This document shows positions 44,820 to 52,924 of a stretch of 64,000 nt of DNA, one piece after another. The DNA is from Streptomyces sp. Q6 (lineage in GTDB: Bacteria; Actinomycetota; Actinomycetes; Streptomycetales; Streptomycetaceae). Within the stretch, counting starts at the first letter, position 1. Every line of letters starts with the position of its first letter. The stretch is taken from NCBI RefSeq assembly GCF_036967205.1, contig NZ_CP146022.1, forward strand, positions 1,922,001 through 1,986,000. The letters are read 5' to 3'. The notes below the pieces were generated by a model, which did not search any database, was not told the DNA's origin, and was given only the letters and a program-made list of their open reading frames with translations. Position numbers and translations under genes: made by a program.

Positions 44820-45548
44820 TCAGCCGGCCAGGCCCACCACGAGCCAGATGAACGCCGCGCCCGCGACCGTGCACGCCAGTGTCGAGCGGGCCGGGTGGTC
44901 GTGGTGGGCCTCCGGCAGGATCTCCGCGGCGGCCAGATAGAGCAGCACGCCGCCGAAGAAGCCCAGATAGCCGCCGAGCAATTGCTCCGGAATGGTGAAC
45001 AGGAGCGTCGAGGCCGCGCCCACGACGGGCGCCACCGCGTCGGCGAAGAGCATCATCATCGCCTTGCGGCGGGCGTTCCCGTACAGCCGCGTGATCGTGT
45101 ACGTGTTGAAGCCGTCGGCGAAGTCGTGCGCGATCACCGCGAGCGCCACGGCGAGGCCCATGCCGCCGCCGACCTGGAACGCGGCGCCGATCGCCATGCC
45201 GTCCATCAGGCTGTGCCCGACCATCGCCGACGCCGCCGTGAGGCCCACCTCGGGGGCCCGGCCGTCGTGCTCGGCGGCGCCGTGGGCGGCCTGGCGCTGG
45301 GCGAGGAGGTGTTCGAGGACGTGGGCGGCGAGGAACCCGGCGACGAACAGCAGCAGCGCGGCGGGCACCCCGAAGACCGGGCCGCCCGCCGCTTCGAGCG
45401 CCTCAGGGAGCAGGTCGAGGCCGACCACGCCGAGCATCAGCCCGCCCGCGAGCCCGAGCACCAGATGGCGCCGGTCGGTGACCCTCCTCGCGGTCCAGCC
45501 GCCGACCAGGGTCATCACAAAGGCGCCGAGCGCCACGAACACCGCCAT
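44820..45548 (-). CDS. ZIP family metal transporter
   Basis: A 242-residue membrane protein with seven to eight segments. The metal-binding helices are clear: SAMVGHSLMDGMAIGAAFQV (helix IV) and VIAHDFADGFNTYTITRLY (helix V). Opposite in orientation to the cob genes and filling the space between cobB and cobE. Supply of Co(II) or Zn(II) is plausible by context; specificity cannot be read. It lies three bases from the cobB stop. Confidence 0.88.
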   Translation of the reverse strand: MAVFVALGAFVMTLVGGWTARRVTDRRHLVLGLAGGLMLGVVGLDLLPEALEAAGGPVFGVPAALLLFVAGFLAAHVLEHLLAQRQAAHGAAEHDGRAPEVGLTAASAMVGHSLMDGMAIGAAFQVGGGMGLAVALAVIAHDFADGFNTYTITRLYGNARRKAMMMLFADAVAPVVGAASTLLFTIPEQLLGGYLGFFGGVLLYLAAAEILPEAHHDHPARSTLACTVAGAAFIWLVVGLAG

Positions 45549-45605
45549 GGGCCCTTGCTAACGCATCCGACGGTCCCGGCGCACATCCGACACCACCCGG
45601 ACGCC

Positions 45606-45985
45606 GTGGTCGTCGGTGTCGGCGCCCGCGCCGGGGTGAGCGCCGAGGAGGTCCTCGGGCTGGTCCGTTCGGTGCTGGCCGAGGCCGGGGCGGGGCCGGG
45701 GGACGTCGTGGCGTTCGCGACGGTCGAGGGCAAGCGGCACGAGCCCGGGATCGTGCGGGCGGCGCAGCTGCTCGGTGCGCCACTGGTGGCGTTCGACGCG
45801 GCACGGCTCGTCGCCGTGCCGGTGCCGCACCCTCGGACCTGGTCCGCGCGGCCGTCGGCACCCCGTCCGTCGCCGAGGCGGCGGCGCTCGCGTTCGGGGG
45901 CGTGCTGCTCGTCCCGAAGCGGGTCTCGCCGGGGGCGGGCGGGGGGCCGGGGCGGGTGACGTGTGCGGTGGCACGGAGCGGATAG
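45606..45985 (+). pseudogene. cobE: CobE / CbiG C-terminal domain protein, frameshifted (one base lost near 45831)
   Basis: Small cobalamin-biosynthesis protein. The first frame reads VVVGVGARAGVSAEEVLGLV, ATVEGKRHEPGIVRAAQLLG, FDAARLVAVPVPHP, then breaks at CCC 45830-45832. The next frame gives SDLVRAAVGTPSVAEAAALA, FGGVLLVPKRVSPGAGGGPG to the TAG at 45983. Restored length 126 residues, right for CobE (needed for C-20 extrusion/ring contraction). Start is uncertain: GTG 45606 fits the family N-terminus, TTG 45555 is possible. Confidence 0.8.
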
Positions 45986-46020
45986 CTTCCGGCGCGGCGG
46001 CGCTTCCCGTCCGGGTTTCT

Positions 46021-46170
46021 TTCGGTTCCCCGCCCCTCTTGCCTGGCCCCTCTGTCCTCTCGGGCCCCCTCTGTCTGGTCCCTCTGTCCTCTCGGCCCCC
46101 TCTACGGGCCCCTCTGCCTGGTCCCTTGTCCGGTTCCTCTGTCCGGTCCTCTCTGTCTGGCTTCCTCCCA
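46021..46170. repeat. C/T-rich low-complexity leader before cobC
   Basis: About 150 bp of imperfect repeats of CCCCTCTGTCCTCTCGG- and CTCTGYCTGGTCC-type units, nearly purine-free in long stretches. Lies between cobE (stop 45985) and cobC (GTG 46185, site AAGGAG at 46170). Confidence 0.75.
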
Positions 46171-46184
46171 AGGAGACACGTCCT

Positions 46185-47650
46185 GTGCACACACCCGCCC
46201 CGGCCCTGCTCGCCGCCCTGGAGCAGCGGCTCGACGACGTCCTGGGCGGCGGTGGCCGTACACCGGCCGACCGGGCCGATGTGACGGTGCTGCTCGTGGG
46301 GCGCGGCGCCGCCGATCCCGCCGCGAACGCCGAACTCTGCGCCGCCGCGCGGCTGTTGTGGGAGGGCAGCGGCTTCGCGGGCGTCGAGGTCGCCTTCGTG
46401 TCGGGCGCGGCGCCCGACGTGCCGTCGGGGCTCGACCGGTGCGCGGCACTCGGCGCGCGACGGATCGTCACCCTCCCGTACGAGGCGTACGAGGCGTACG
46501 AGGCGCGCGTCGTGGACCGGGCCGCGGCGCAGGCGGAGGGGTGGAGCGCGGCGCACCCCGAGGTGGAGGTGCTCCTCGCGGCTCCCGTCGCGGCGCCGGC
46601 CCCGGTCGGCGGCCCGGATCTGCGGCACCACGGAGACGCCGAAGTACGGGACGACGGCGAGAAGTTGACGGATCTCGCGGTGAACGTGCGCACCGGCACG
46701 CCTCCGGAGTGGCTGCGCGAGCACATCGCGTCGTCGCTCGACGGGCTCGCCACCTATCCGGACGGGCGGGCGGCGCGGGCGGCGGTGGCGGCGCGGCACG
46801 GGGTGCCGGTGGAGCGGGTGCTCCTGACGTCCGGCGCGGCGGAGGCGTTCGTGCTGCTGGCGCGGGCGCTCAGGGTGCGGCGACCCGTGGTCGTGCACCC
46901 TCAGTTCACCGAGCCGGAAGCCGCGTTGGCGGACGCCGGGCACGCGGTGGGGCGGGTGCTGCTGCGGGAGGAGGACGGGTTCCGGCTCGATCCGCGACTC
47001 GTGCCGTACGACGCCGACCTGATGGTCGTGGGGAACCCGACCAATCCGACGTCCGTGCTGCATCCGGCCGGTGCGGTGGCGCGGCTCGCCCGTCCCGGGC
47101 GGGTGCTCGTGGTCGACGAGGCGTTCATGGACGCGGTGCCGGGTGAGCGGGAGTCGCTGGCCGGGCGGACGGACGTACCGGGTCTCGTGGTGCTGCGGAG
47201 CCTGACGAAGACCTGGGGTCTCGCCGGGCTGCGCATCGGGTACGTGCTGGCCGAGCCGGAGATCATCGCGGCCCTGGAGCGGGCGCAGCCGTTGTGGCCG
47301 GTGTCGTCGCCGGCGCTCGTGGCGGCGCAGGCGTGCGTGTCGGTGCGGGGAGTCGAGGAGGCCGCGGAGGCGGCCGTCTCGGTGGCGGCCGACCGGGAGT
47401 ACCTCGTCGGCCTGCTGGAGGCGTTGGGGTCGTACGGGGTGGCCGTGACCGGGCCCGCGGAGGGGCCGTTCGTGCTGGTGCGGGTGCCGGACGCGCACGC
47501 CGTGCGGGAGCGGCTGCGGGGGCGGGGTTCGCCGTGCGGCGCGGCGACACGTTCCCGGGGCTCGGGGCGGACCGGGTGCGGATCGCGGTGCGGGACCGGG
47601 CGACGAGCGAGCGGTTCGTCGGCGCCCTGGAGGCCGTCCTGCGGGGGTGA
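46185..47650 (+). pseudogene. cobC: Rv2231c-type CobC: partial CbiX domain fused to PLP aminotransferase, frameshifted near 47520
   Basis: The N-terminal 130 residues match the second domain of two-domain CbiX chelatases (LLVGRGAADPAANAELCAAA, LGARRIVTLPYEAYEAYEAR) with GRG where the catalytic His motif would be. Residues about 150-488 are a class I/II aminotransferase (VNVRTGTPPEWLREHIASSL; PNPTSV-like GNPTNPTSVL; PLP lysine in RSLTKTWGLAGLRIGY), like threonine-phosphate decarboxylase CobC. The frame breaks at the GGGGG run 47518-47522; the tail AGFAVRRGDTFPGLGADRVR to LEAVLRG lies in the next frame. Restored length 488. Confidence 0.85.
46479..46505 (+). repeat. Triple 9-bp repeat inside cobC
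   Basis: TACGAGGCG three times in tandem, coding Tyr-Glu-Ala x3, at the place where CbiX proteins usually have PYFLFTG. Confidence 0.9.
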
Positions 47651-47692
47651 GGCGTCAGGGCGGGTGAGGGGCGGCAGCCGTTCCGGATGGAT

Positions 47693-47772
47693 GCCCCTCA
47701 CCCGTGCCGGGCTGCACGCCTACCGGGGTGCGGCCCCTCACCCGTGCCGGGCTGCACGCCTACCGGGGTGCG
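47693..47772. repeat. Perfect 40-bp tandem duplication between convergent genes
   Basis: Two identical 40-bp copies, 47693-47732 and 47733-47772, beginning GCCCCTCACCCGTGCCGGGC. Copy 2 contains the stop and last codons of the globin gene (stop at 47760-47762). Each copy includes GTGCCGGGCTGCAC, a short hairpin, so the array may act as a double terminator for cobC and the globin gene. Confidence 0.92.
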
Positions 47773-48143
47773 CCCGTCACCTCGGGCTTCAGCGGGACGA
47801 GGTGTCCGGCGATCTCGGCGATCGTCGACTCCGGGACCCCCGCCTCCGCCAGGGAGCCGGCGAGGTGGGTCACCACGCGGTCGAAGTCCTCGCCCTTCAG
47901 GGACAGTTGGGCGTGCGCCTCGCGCAGCGGGCGGCCCTTGTACGCGGCGGGACCGCCCAGGGCCACCGTGATGAACGTGCGCTGGTGCGCCTTCAGGGCC
48001 ACGAGGTCCGTGTCACGGAAGTGCGGGGCCAGCGTCTCGTCCGCGAGGACCTTGTCGTAGAAGAGGTCGACCACCGTCGACACCGCGGGGGCTCCGCCGA
48101 TGGTCTCGTACAGAGAAGCCGTCGTGTCACGCGTGTTATCCAT
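47760..48143 (-). CDS. Group 1 truncated haemoglobin
   Basis: A 127-residue globin of the 2/2 fold. TLYE-type opening (SLYETIGGAPAVSTVVDLFY), FRDTDLVALKAHQRTFITVA with distal residues and GGPAAYKGRPLREAHAQLSL with proximal His. Group I proteins bind O2/NO, often for NO detoxification. ATG 48143. The last codons lie in a duplicated 40-bp repeat. Confidence 0.92.
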   Translation of the reverse strand: MDNTRDTTASLYETIGGAPAVSTVVDLFYDKVLADETLAPHFRDTDLVALKAHQRTFITVALGGPAAYKGRPLREAHAQLSLKGEDFDRVVTHLAGSLAEAGVPESTIAEIAGHLVPLKPEVTGAPR

Positions 48144-48288
48144 GAGAATCGAACGTATCTGCGGAAGCGGTCATTCAGAAGATCCGTGGAGAGCGGCTCC
48201 GCGGAGCGGTGGCCGGGAGCGGCAACGCGAAGCGGGCCGGTGCTCGTGTGCGCACCGGCCCGCTCCTCCCCCCCTCACATCAGTCGCG

Positions 48289-49254
48289 TCAGGCGCGCGA
48301 ACGGCCCCGGCGGGCCATCCCCACCGCGCCGCCGCCCGCCACGAGGAGGACGATCGCGCCCCCGGCGATGTACGGGGTGACCGAGCTGCCGCCCGTCTCC
48401 GCCAGGTCGCCCTTGGCCGCGGCCTGCTGGGCGGCGACCGGCTTGTCGGCCTTGGCGCCCTGCGGCTTCACGTCGTCGGCGGGCTTCGGGGATGCGGGCG
48501 GCACCGACGCCGCGGCCTTCGGGGCCTCACAGGTGGCACCGGCCAGCGTCACCTCGCCGTTGACCTCCGCCACGTTCAGCTTCAACGGGTTGACGGAGAC
48601 CTTCAGTTGGAGGGCGGACGCCGCGGCCGTCGTCGAGGTCGTCGACGTGTGGGAGAGGCCGAGCGTCACCTCGCCGACGCCGGGGACCTTGACCTCGGTC
48701 GTGCCGCCCGCGCTCAGCGTGACCTTCTTGCCGAGGACGGTGACGGAACCCAGCAGGTTCGACTCGGCGACCGGCTTCTTGCCCGCTTCGCACAGGGCCT
48801 TCGACGTGACCTGGTCGACCTCGATGAGGGAGAGCAGCGGCAGGCCGGGGACGTGCACCTTGGCGTGGACGAGCTGGGTGAAGCCCTCCGCCTTGTGGTC
48901 GTCGACCGTGGCCCGCGCCTTGGCCACGTCGGCCTGGAGCACGCTGAACGGCTGCCCGCCGTCCACGCCGTCCAGCTTCACGGTCAGCGCGGTCTTCTCG
49001 GCGCTCGCGGGGGCCTGCACCTCGTTCAGCGCGACCTTGAGCGGGACGTTCACGGTCTTGTTCAGGAGGGAGACGTCCAGGCCGGTGCGGAGCACGACCG
49101 CGCTGGACGTGCCGCCGTGGTCGCCGGTGGCGGCCGCCGGTCCTGCGGCGCCGAGGACGACCGGGCCCGCGGCGAGCGCGGTCGCCACGGCCGTCGCGGC
49201 GAGGCGGCGGGCGGGCGTGCGCAGGGCGGCGGCGGTGAAGGTGGAGCTGGGCAT
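48289..49254 (-). CDS. LAETG-anchored cell wall protein (SCO1860 family)
   Basis: A 321-residue surface protein: signal peptide (RRLAATAVATALAAGPVVLG, cleavage near AAA/TGDH), an extracellular beta-rich domain with two Cys (SKALCEAGKK, GATCEAPKA), an Ala/Pro/Lys spacer, then LAETG, the membrane segment YIAGGAIVLLVAGGGAVGMA and RRGRSRA tail. That is the class E sortase sorting signal of streptomycetes. I recall this family under the name SCO1860. Function at the wall unknown. Confidence 0.88.
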   Translation of the reverse strand: MPSSTFTAAALRTPARRLAATAVATALAAGPVVLGAAGPAAATGDHGGTSSAVVLRTGLDVSLLNKTVNVPLKVALNEVQAPASAEKTALTVKLDGVDGGQPFSVLQADVAKARATVDDHKAEGFTQLVHAKVHVPGLPLLSLIEVDQVTSKALCEAGKKPVAESNLLGSVTVLGKKVTLSAGGTTEVKVPGVGEVTLGLSHTSTTSTTAAASALQLKVSVNPLKLNVAEVNGEVTLAGATCEAPKAAASVPPASPKPADDVKPQGAKADKPVAAQQAAAKGDLAETGGSSVTPYIAGGAIVLLVAGGGAVGMARRGRSRA

Positions 49255-49646
49255 GCTGGTGGGACCCCCAGGAGAGGACGGGCCGGGACAGGGACCGTCG
49301 GATGAATGAGACGTACGCGATCGGCGGATGCCGCCGGACGGCCACGCCATGGGGACATCGCGCGGCGCCGCCGACAGGCATCCACCGGTCGTCAACGAGG
49401 GAATCTTTACGCACTGAGAGTGAACAGGCGGCAACCAGGCGTCAGTTCACCCCAAAGGGGGGTTTCCGCGCATCTCTTCGAATCTGTTGGCTCGCGTGTT
49501 CCCTCTCGCCCCTCTGTTGCCGCGCACGCCGGTCGACAGCGCGGGCGCAGGCGAATTGTGTGCAACGAGCAGCGATGACGCCGGGTCACGCTGCGTCAAC
49601 CCCCGTACCGCCGGGCCCGGTTCACCGCGCCCGGCGACGGGGCGCC
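49255..49646. other. Intergenic stretch without recognisable gene
   Basis: 392 bp between the LAETG protein start and the end of the convergently oriented-by-strand amidohydrolase (both minus strand). It must hold the promoter of the LAETG gene; short ORFs on either strand have random-looking composition and I support none. Confidence 0.6.
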
Positions 49647-50750
49647 TCAGCCCACCACCCTGCCCCGCAGCACGATCCGGCGCGGTGCCGCCAGTACGCC
49701 GACGTCGGTCCGGGGGTCCGCCCCGTAGACGACCAGGTCCGCCGACGCGCCCTCGTCCAGACCCGGCCGGCGCAGCCACGCCCGCGCGCCCCAGGCCGTC
49801 GCCGAGAGCGCCTCGACCGGCGGGATCCCGGCCTTCACCAGTTCGGCGACCTCCCCGGCCACCAGGCCGTGCGCCAGTGAGCCGCCCGCGTCCGTGCCCA
49901 CGTACACCGGGATACCGGCGTCATAGGCGTTGCGGACCGTCTCGTAGCGGCGCGCGTGCAGGCGTCGCATATGGGCCGACCAGCGCGGGAACTTCTCGTC
50001 GCCGCCCGCCGCGAGCTGCGGGAACGTGGCGATGTTGACCAGCGTGGGGACGATGGCGACGCCGCGCTCCGCGAAGAGCGGGATCAGGTCGTCGGTCAGG
50101 CCGGTGGCGTGCTCGACGCAGTCGATGCCCGCCTCGACGAGGTCCCGGAGTGACTCCTCGGCGAAGCAGTGGGCCGTGACGCGGGCGTCCAGCCGGTGCG
50201 CCTCGGCGATCGCCGCCTCCACTGCCCCGCGCGGCCAGCAGGCGCCCAGGTCCCCGGTGGAGCGGTCGATCCAGTCGCCGACGAGCTTGACCCAGCCGTC
50301 GCCGCGCCGGGCCTCCTGGGCGACGTACGCGACGAGGTCCTCGGGCTCGATCTCGTGGGCGAAGCCGCGGATGTAGCGGCGTGTACGGGCGATGTGCCGG
50401 CCCGCGCGGATGATGCGCGGCAGGTCCTCGCGGTCGTCGACCCAGCGGGTGTCGGAGGGCGATCCGGCGTCGCGCAGCAGCAGCGTGCCGTGGTCGCGGT
50501 CGGTCAGCGCCTGCTTCTCGGCCTCCTCGGCGGGCACGGGACCGTGGGTGCCGAGGCCGACGTGGCAGTGCGCGTCGACCAGGCCCGGCAGGGTCCAGCC
50601 CTCGACGGTGGTCACGTCGTGGCCGGCGCCCACCGGCCGGTCGTACGTGATCCGCCCGTCGACCACCCACAGTTCGTCGCGTACGTCGTCGGGCCCGGCC
50701 AGGACCCGCCCCTTCACGTGCAGCACCCCGGGCCGGCTCAGCTCAGTCAT
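49647..50750 (-). CDS. Metal-dependent amidohydrolase (imidazolonepropionase/dipeptidase-like)
   Basis: A 367-residue amidohydrolase-1 enzyme with a complete metal site: DAHCHVGLG (HxH), ARVTAHCFAE, CVEHATGL and VGTDAGGSLAHG. The N- and C-terminal strands form the small beta-sandwich (VKGRVLAGPDDVRDELWVVD; LRGRVVG). Related to imidazolonepropionase and prolidase-like amidohydrolases. Substrate unknown. 79 bp divergent from the aminotransferase at 50830. Confidence 0.88.
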   Translation of the reverse strand: MTELSRPGVLHVKGRVLAGPDDVRDELWVVDGRITYDRPVGAGHDVTTVEGWTLPGLVDAHCHVGLGTHGPVPAEEAEKQALTDRDHGTLLLRDAGSPSDTRWVDDREDLPRIIRAGRHIARTRRYIRGFAHEIEPEDLVAYVAQEARRGDGWVKLVGDWIDRSTGDLGACWPRGAVEAAIAEAHRLDARVTAHCFAEESLRDLVEAGIDCVEHATGLTDDLIPLFAERGVAIVPTLVNIATFPQLAAGGDEKFPRWSAHMRRLHARRYETVRNAYDAGIPVYVGTDAGGSLAHGLVAGEVAELVKAGIPPVEALSATAWGARAWLRRPGLDEGASADLVVYGADPRTDVGVLAAPRRIVLRGRVVG

Positions 50751-50829
50751 GGACGAAGCCTATGAGAGGGGTGGGTACGCTCGTCAGCGGCATGCCTTGA
50801 CGGGCACCTGGCGAACACCTGACGAACCC

Positions 50830-51960
50830 ATGAGTGAAGAGAGCACCACCGTGACGCATCCGTTTCTCGATCTGGCCCCGTTGAGCGCCGAGCACTTCGC
50901 CTCCATCGAGGACCGCGTGGCCCGTCTCATGGGCACCTCCGCCACGTCCCAGGACGTGGTGATCATGCAGGGCGAGGCGCTGCTGCCGCTGGAGGGCGCC
51001 ATCCGCGGGGCGGCGGGGCCCGGCACCGTCGCCCTGAACGTGATCACCGGTCCGTACGGGCAGACCTTCGGCGACTGGCTGCGCGACTGCGGTGCCACGG
51101 TGCACGACCTGGCCGTCCCGTTCCACACCGCTGTGACGGCGCAGCAGGTGCGGGAGGCGTTCGCCGAGCACCCGGAGATCGACTTCGTGTCGCTCGTGCA
51201 CGCGGAGGCCGCGACCGGCAACACCAACCCCGTCGCGGAGATCGGCGAGGTCGTGCGGGAGCACGGCGCGCTGTTCTACCTGGACGCGGTGGCCTCCGTC
51301 GCCGCCGAGCCGGTGCTGCCGGACGCGTGGGGCGTGGACCTGTGCGTCATCGGCGCGCAGAAGGCGATGGGCGGCCCGGCCGGCGTCTCGGCCGTGTCCG
51401 TGAGCGCGCGGGCGTGGGAGCGGATGGCCGCGAACCCGCAGGCGCCGCGCCACTCGTACCTGTCGCTGCTCGACTGGAAGCAGCGCTGGATCGACGGCGG
51501 CAGGAAGGCGCTGCTGCACGCCCCCGCGCAGTTGGAGATGCTCGCCCTCGAAGCGTGCGTGGACCGGATCGAGAGCGAGGGACTGGACGCGGTGATGGCG
51601 CGGCACGCGAGCGCCGCCGCGGCGACCCGCGCGGGCGCGCTCGCCCTGGGCGGCGGTCTCGAGCCGTACGTCCACGCGGCCCGGGACGCCGCGCCCGTCG
51701 CCACGACGCTGCGCGCGCCGGCCGGGACCGACGCCCGTGAGCTGGTCGCGAAGGCGCTCTCCGTGGACCCGGTGCTTCCGCTGGTCGCCGGGGGCGGGGC
51801 GCTGGCCGCGGAGATGATCCGGGTCAACCACTACGGTCCGCAGGCCACGCGCGGCGTCGTGCAGTCCTCGCTCGCCGCGCTCGGCGGCGCGCTCGCGGAG
51901 GCCGGGTTCGAGGTCGACCTGGAGGGCGCGCGCAAGGCCGTGGCGGCGGCCTGGGCGTAA
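50830..51960 (+). CDS. Class V PLP-dependent aminotransferase
   Basis: A 376-residue fold-type I enzyme: GPGTVALNVITGPYGQTFGD, LVHAEAATGNTNPVAEIGEV, FYLDAVASVAAEPV and the PLP lysine in IGAQKAMGGPAGVSAVSV, as in serine-pyruvate/alanine-glyoxylate aminotransferases. C-terminal IRVNHYGPQATRGVV. Ends upstream of a strong terminator and the ect cluster. Amino donor not deducible. Confidence 0.9.
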   Translation: MSEESTTVTHPFLDLAPLSAEHFASIEDRVARLMGTSATSQDVVIMQGEALLPLEGAIRGAAGPGTVALNVITGPYGQTFGDWLRDCGATVHDLAVPFHTAVTAQQVREAFAEHPEIDFVSLVHAEAATGNTNPVAEIGEVVREHGALFYLDAVASVAAEPVLPDAWGVDLCVIGAQKAMGGPAGVSAVSVSARAWERMAANPQAPRHSYLSLLDWKQRWIDGGRKALLHAPAQLEMLALEACVDRIESEGLDAVMARHASAAAATRAGALALGGGLEPYVHAARDAAPVATTLRAPAGTDARELVAKALSVDPVLPLVAGGGALAAEMIRVNHYGPQATRGVVQSSLAALGGALAEAGFEVDLEGARKAVAAAWA

Positions 51961-52008
51961 TCGCCCGGCCTTCCCGACTCATTCCCGAAGTTTTTCGCAC
52001 CACACAGG

Positions 52009-52040
52009 GGCGCCGTCCTTTCGAGGACGGCGCCTTTCTT
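52009..52040 (+). terminator. Rho-independent terminator after the aminotransferase
   Basis: GGCGCCGTCCT (52009-52019), TTCG loop, AGGACGGCGCC (52024-52034), then TTTCTT. One of the few classical stem plus T-run terminators in the window. Confidence 0.92.
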
Positions 52041-52350
52041 ATTCCCCAAAGAATTTCCCTATTGTTTATGAGGGGCAGCTTCCCGTATTGCTTCTGCCCG
52101 CTTTCCCGGGGCGTAAACACTAAGATTTCAACAACGGGAATCGCCGTAATTCGGACGAGTGCCGGACGGGTTACGGGCTTGTGACGTACTCCACAAGCGA
52201 CGACTTTTGCCCGTTATCTGACGTACAAAACAGGGCATATCGTGGACATCTCGCGCGCACGCTCCCGCCCGCGCGATAACACAGATCGACCGCGTACGTA
52301 ACCCCTGCCCCAGATGCAATTCCAGAAATTGCTCGGTAAATTCAATTCGC
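52041..52350 (+). promoter_or_regulatory. A+T-rich promoter region of ectABCD
   Basis: 310 bp without a gene and visibly richer in A+T than any flank (for example AAACACTAAGATTTCAACAA near 52115). Just before ectA lies GCAATT-CCAGA-AATTGC (52316-52332), a 6-bp inverted repeat. No Shine-Dalgarno sequence precedes the ectA ATG (GGTAAATTCAATTCGCATG). The osmotic-stress promoter must be here; I could not assign -35/-10 boxes with confidence. Confidence 0.6.
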
Positions 52351-52860
52351 ATGACCGCCGCACAAGCGCAATTCCAGCTCGACCATCCCGGCGTGGCCGA
52401 CGGGGCCGCGATCTGGCGTATCGCACGTGACTCGAAGGTGCTCGACCTGAACTCGTCGTACAGCTATCTGCTGTGGTGCCGCGACTTCGCGGGCACCTCG
52501 GTCGTGGCCCGCGACGAGACGGGCGAGGTCGCCGGCTTCGTCACCGGATACATCCGACCGGAGCGGCCGCACACGCTGGTCGTGTGGCAGGTCGCCGTGG
52601 ACGCCGCCCACCGCGGGCGCGGACTCGCCGGAGAACTTCTGGACGGACTGACCGCCAAGGTGCTCGGCGCCGGACGGCCGGTCAGCACCGTCGAGACGAC
52701 CATCACGCCGGACAACTCCGCCTCCCAGGCGCTGTTCCTGTCGTACGCCCGCCGGCACGGGGCCGGTGTGGAACGCACGGTCCTGTTCGACGCGGGACTG
52801 TTCCCCGACGACGGGCACCTGCCCGAGGAGCTGTACACCATCGGGCCGCTCGCGCCCTAG
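52351..52860 (+). CDS. ectA: L-2,4-diaminobutyrate acetyltransferase
   Basis: A 169-residue GNAT acetyltransferase, second step of ectoine synthesis (diaminobutyrate to N-gamma-acetyl-diaminobutyrate). Family marks: LDLNSSYSYLLWCRDFAGTS, GFVTGYIRPERPHTLVVWQV, acetyl-CoA loop AHRGRGLAGELLDGL, TIPDNSASQALF-like region. First gene of ectABCD. The ATG has no visible ribosome binding site. Confidence 0.95.
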   Translation: MTAAQAQFQLDHPGVADGAAIWRIARDSKVLDLNSSYSYLLWCRDFAGTSVVARDETGEVAGFVTGYIRPERPHTLVVWQVAVDAAHRGRGLAGELLDGLTAKVLGAGRPVSTVETTITPDNSASQALFLSYARRHGAGVERTVLFDAGLFPDDGHLPEELYTIGPLAP

Positions 52861-52924
52861 CCCAGCCCCCCACCCCCCTCTCCTTCAACCCCCCTCAACT
52901 CCCCTCCCTAGAGGAGCATTTGCT

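Noticed and set aside
38183-47650. Cobalamin cluster as true pseudogenes (loss of B12 synthesis)
   Set aside because: All four breaks are one-base losses at G/C runs like those in unrelated genes of the window, and coding quality is high on both sides of each break.
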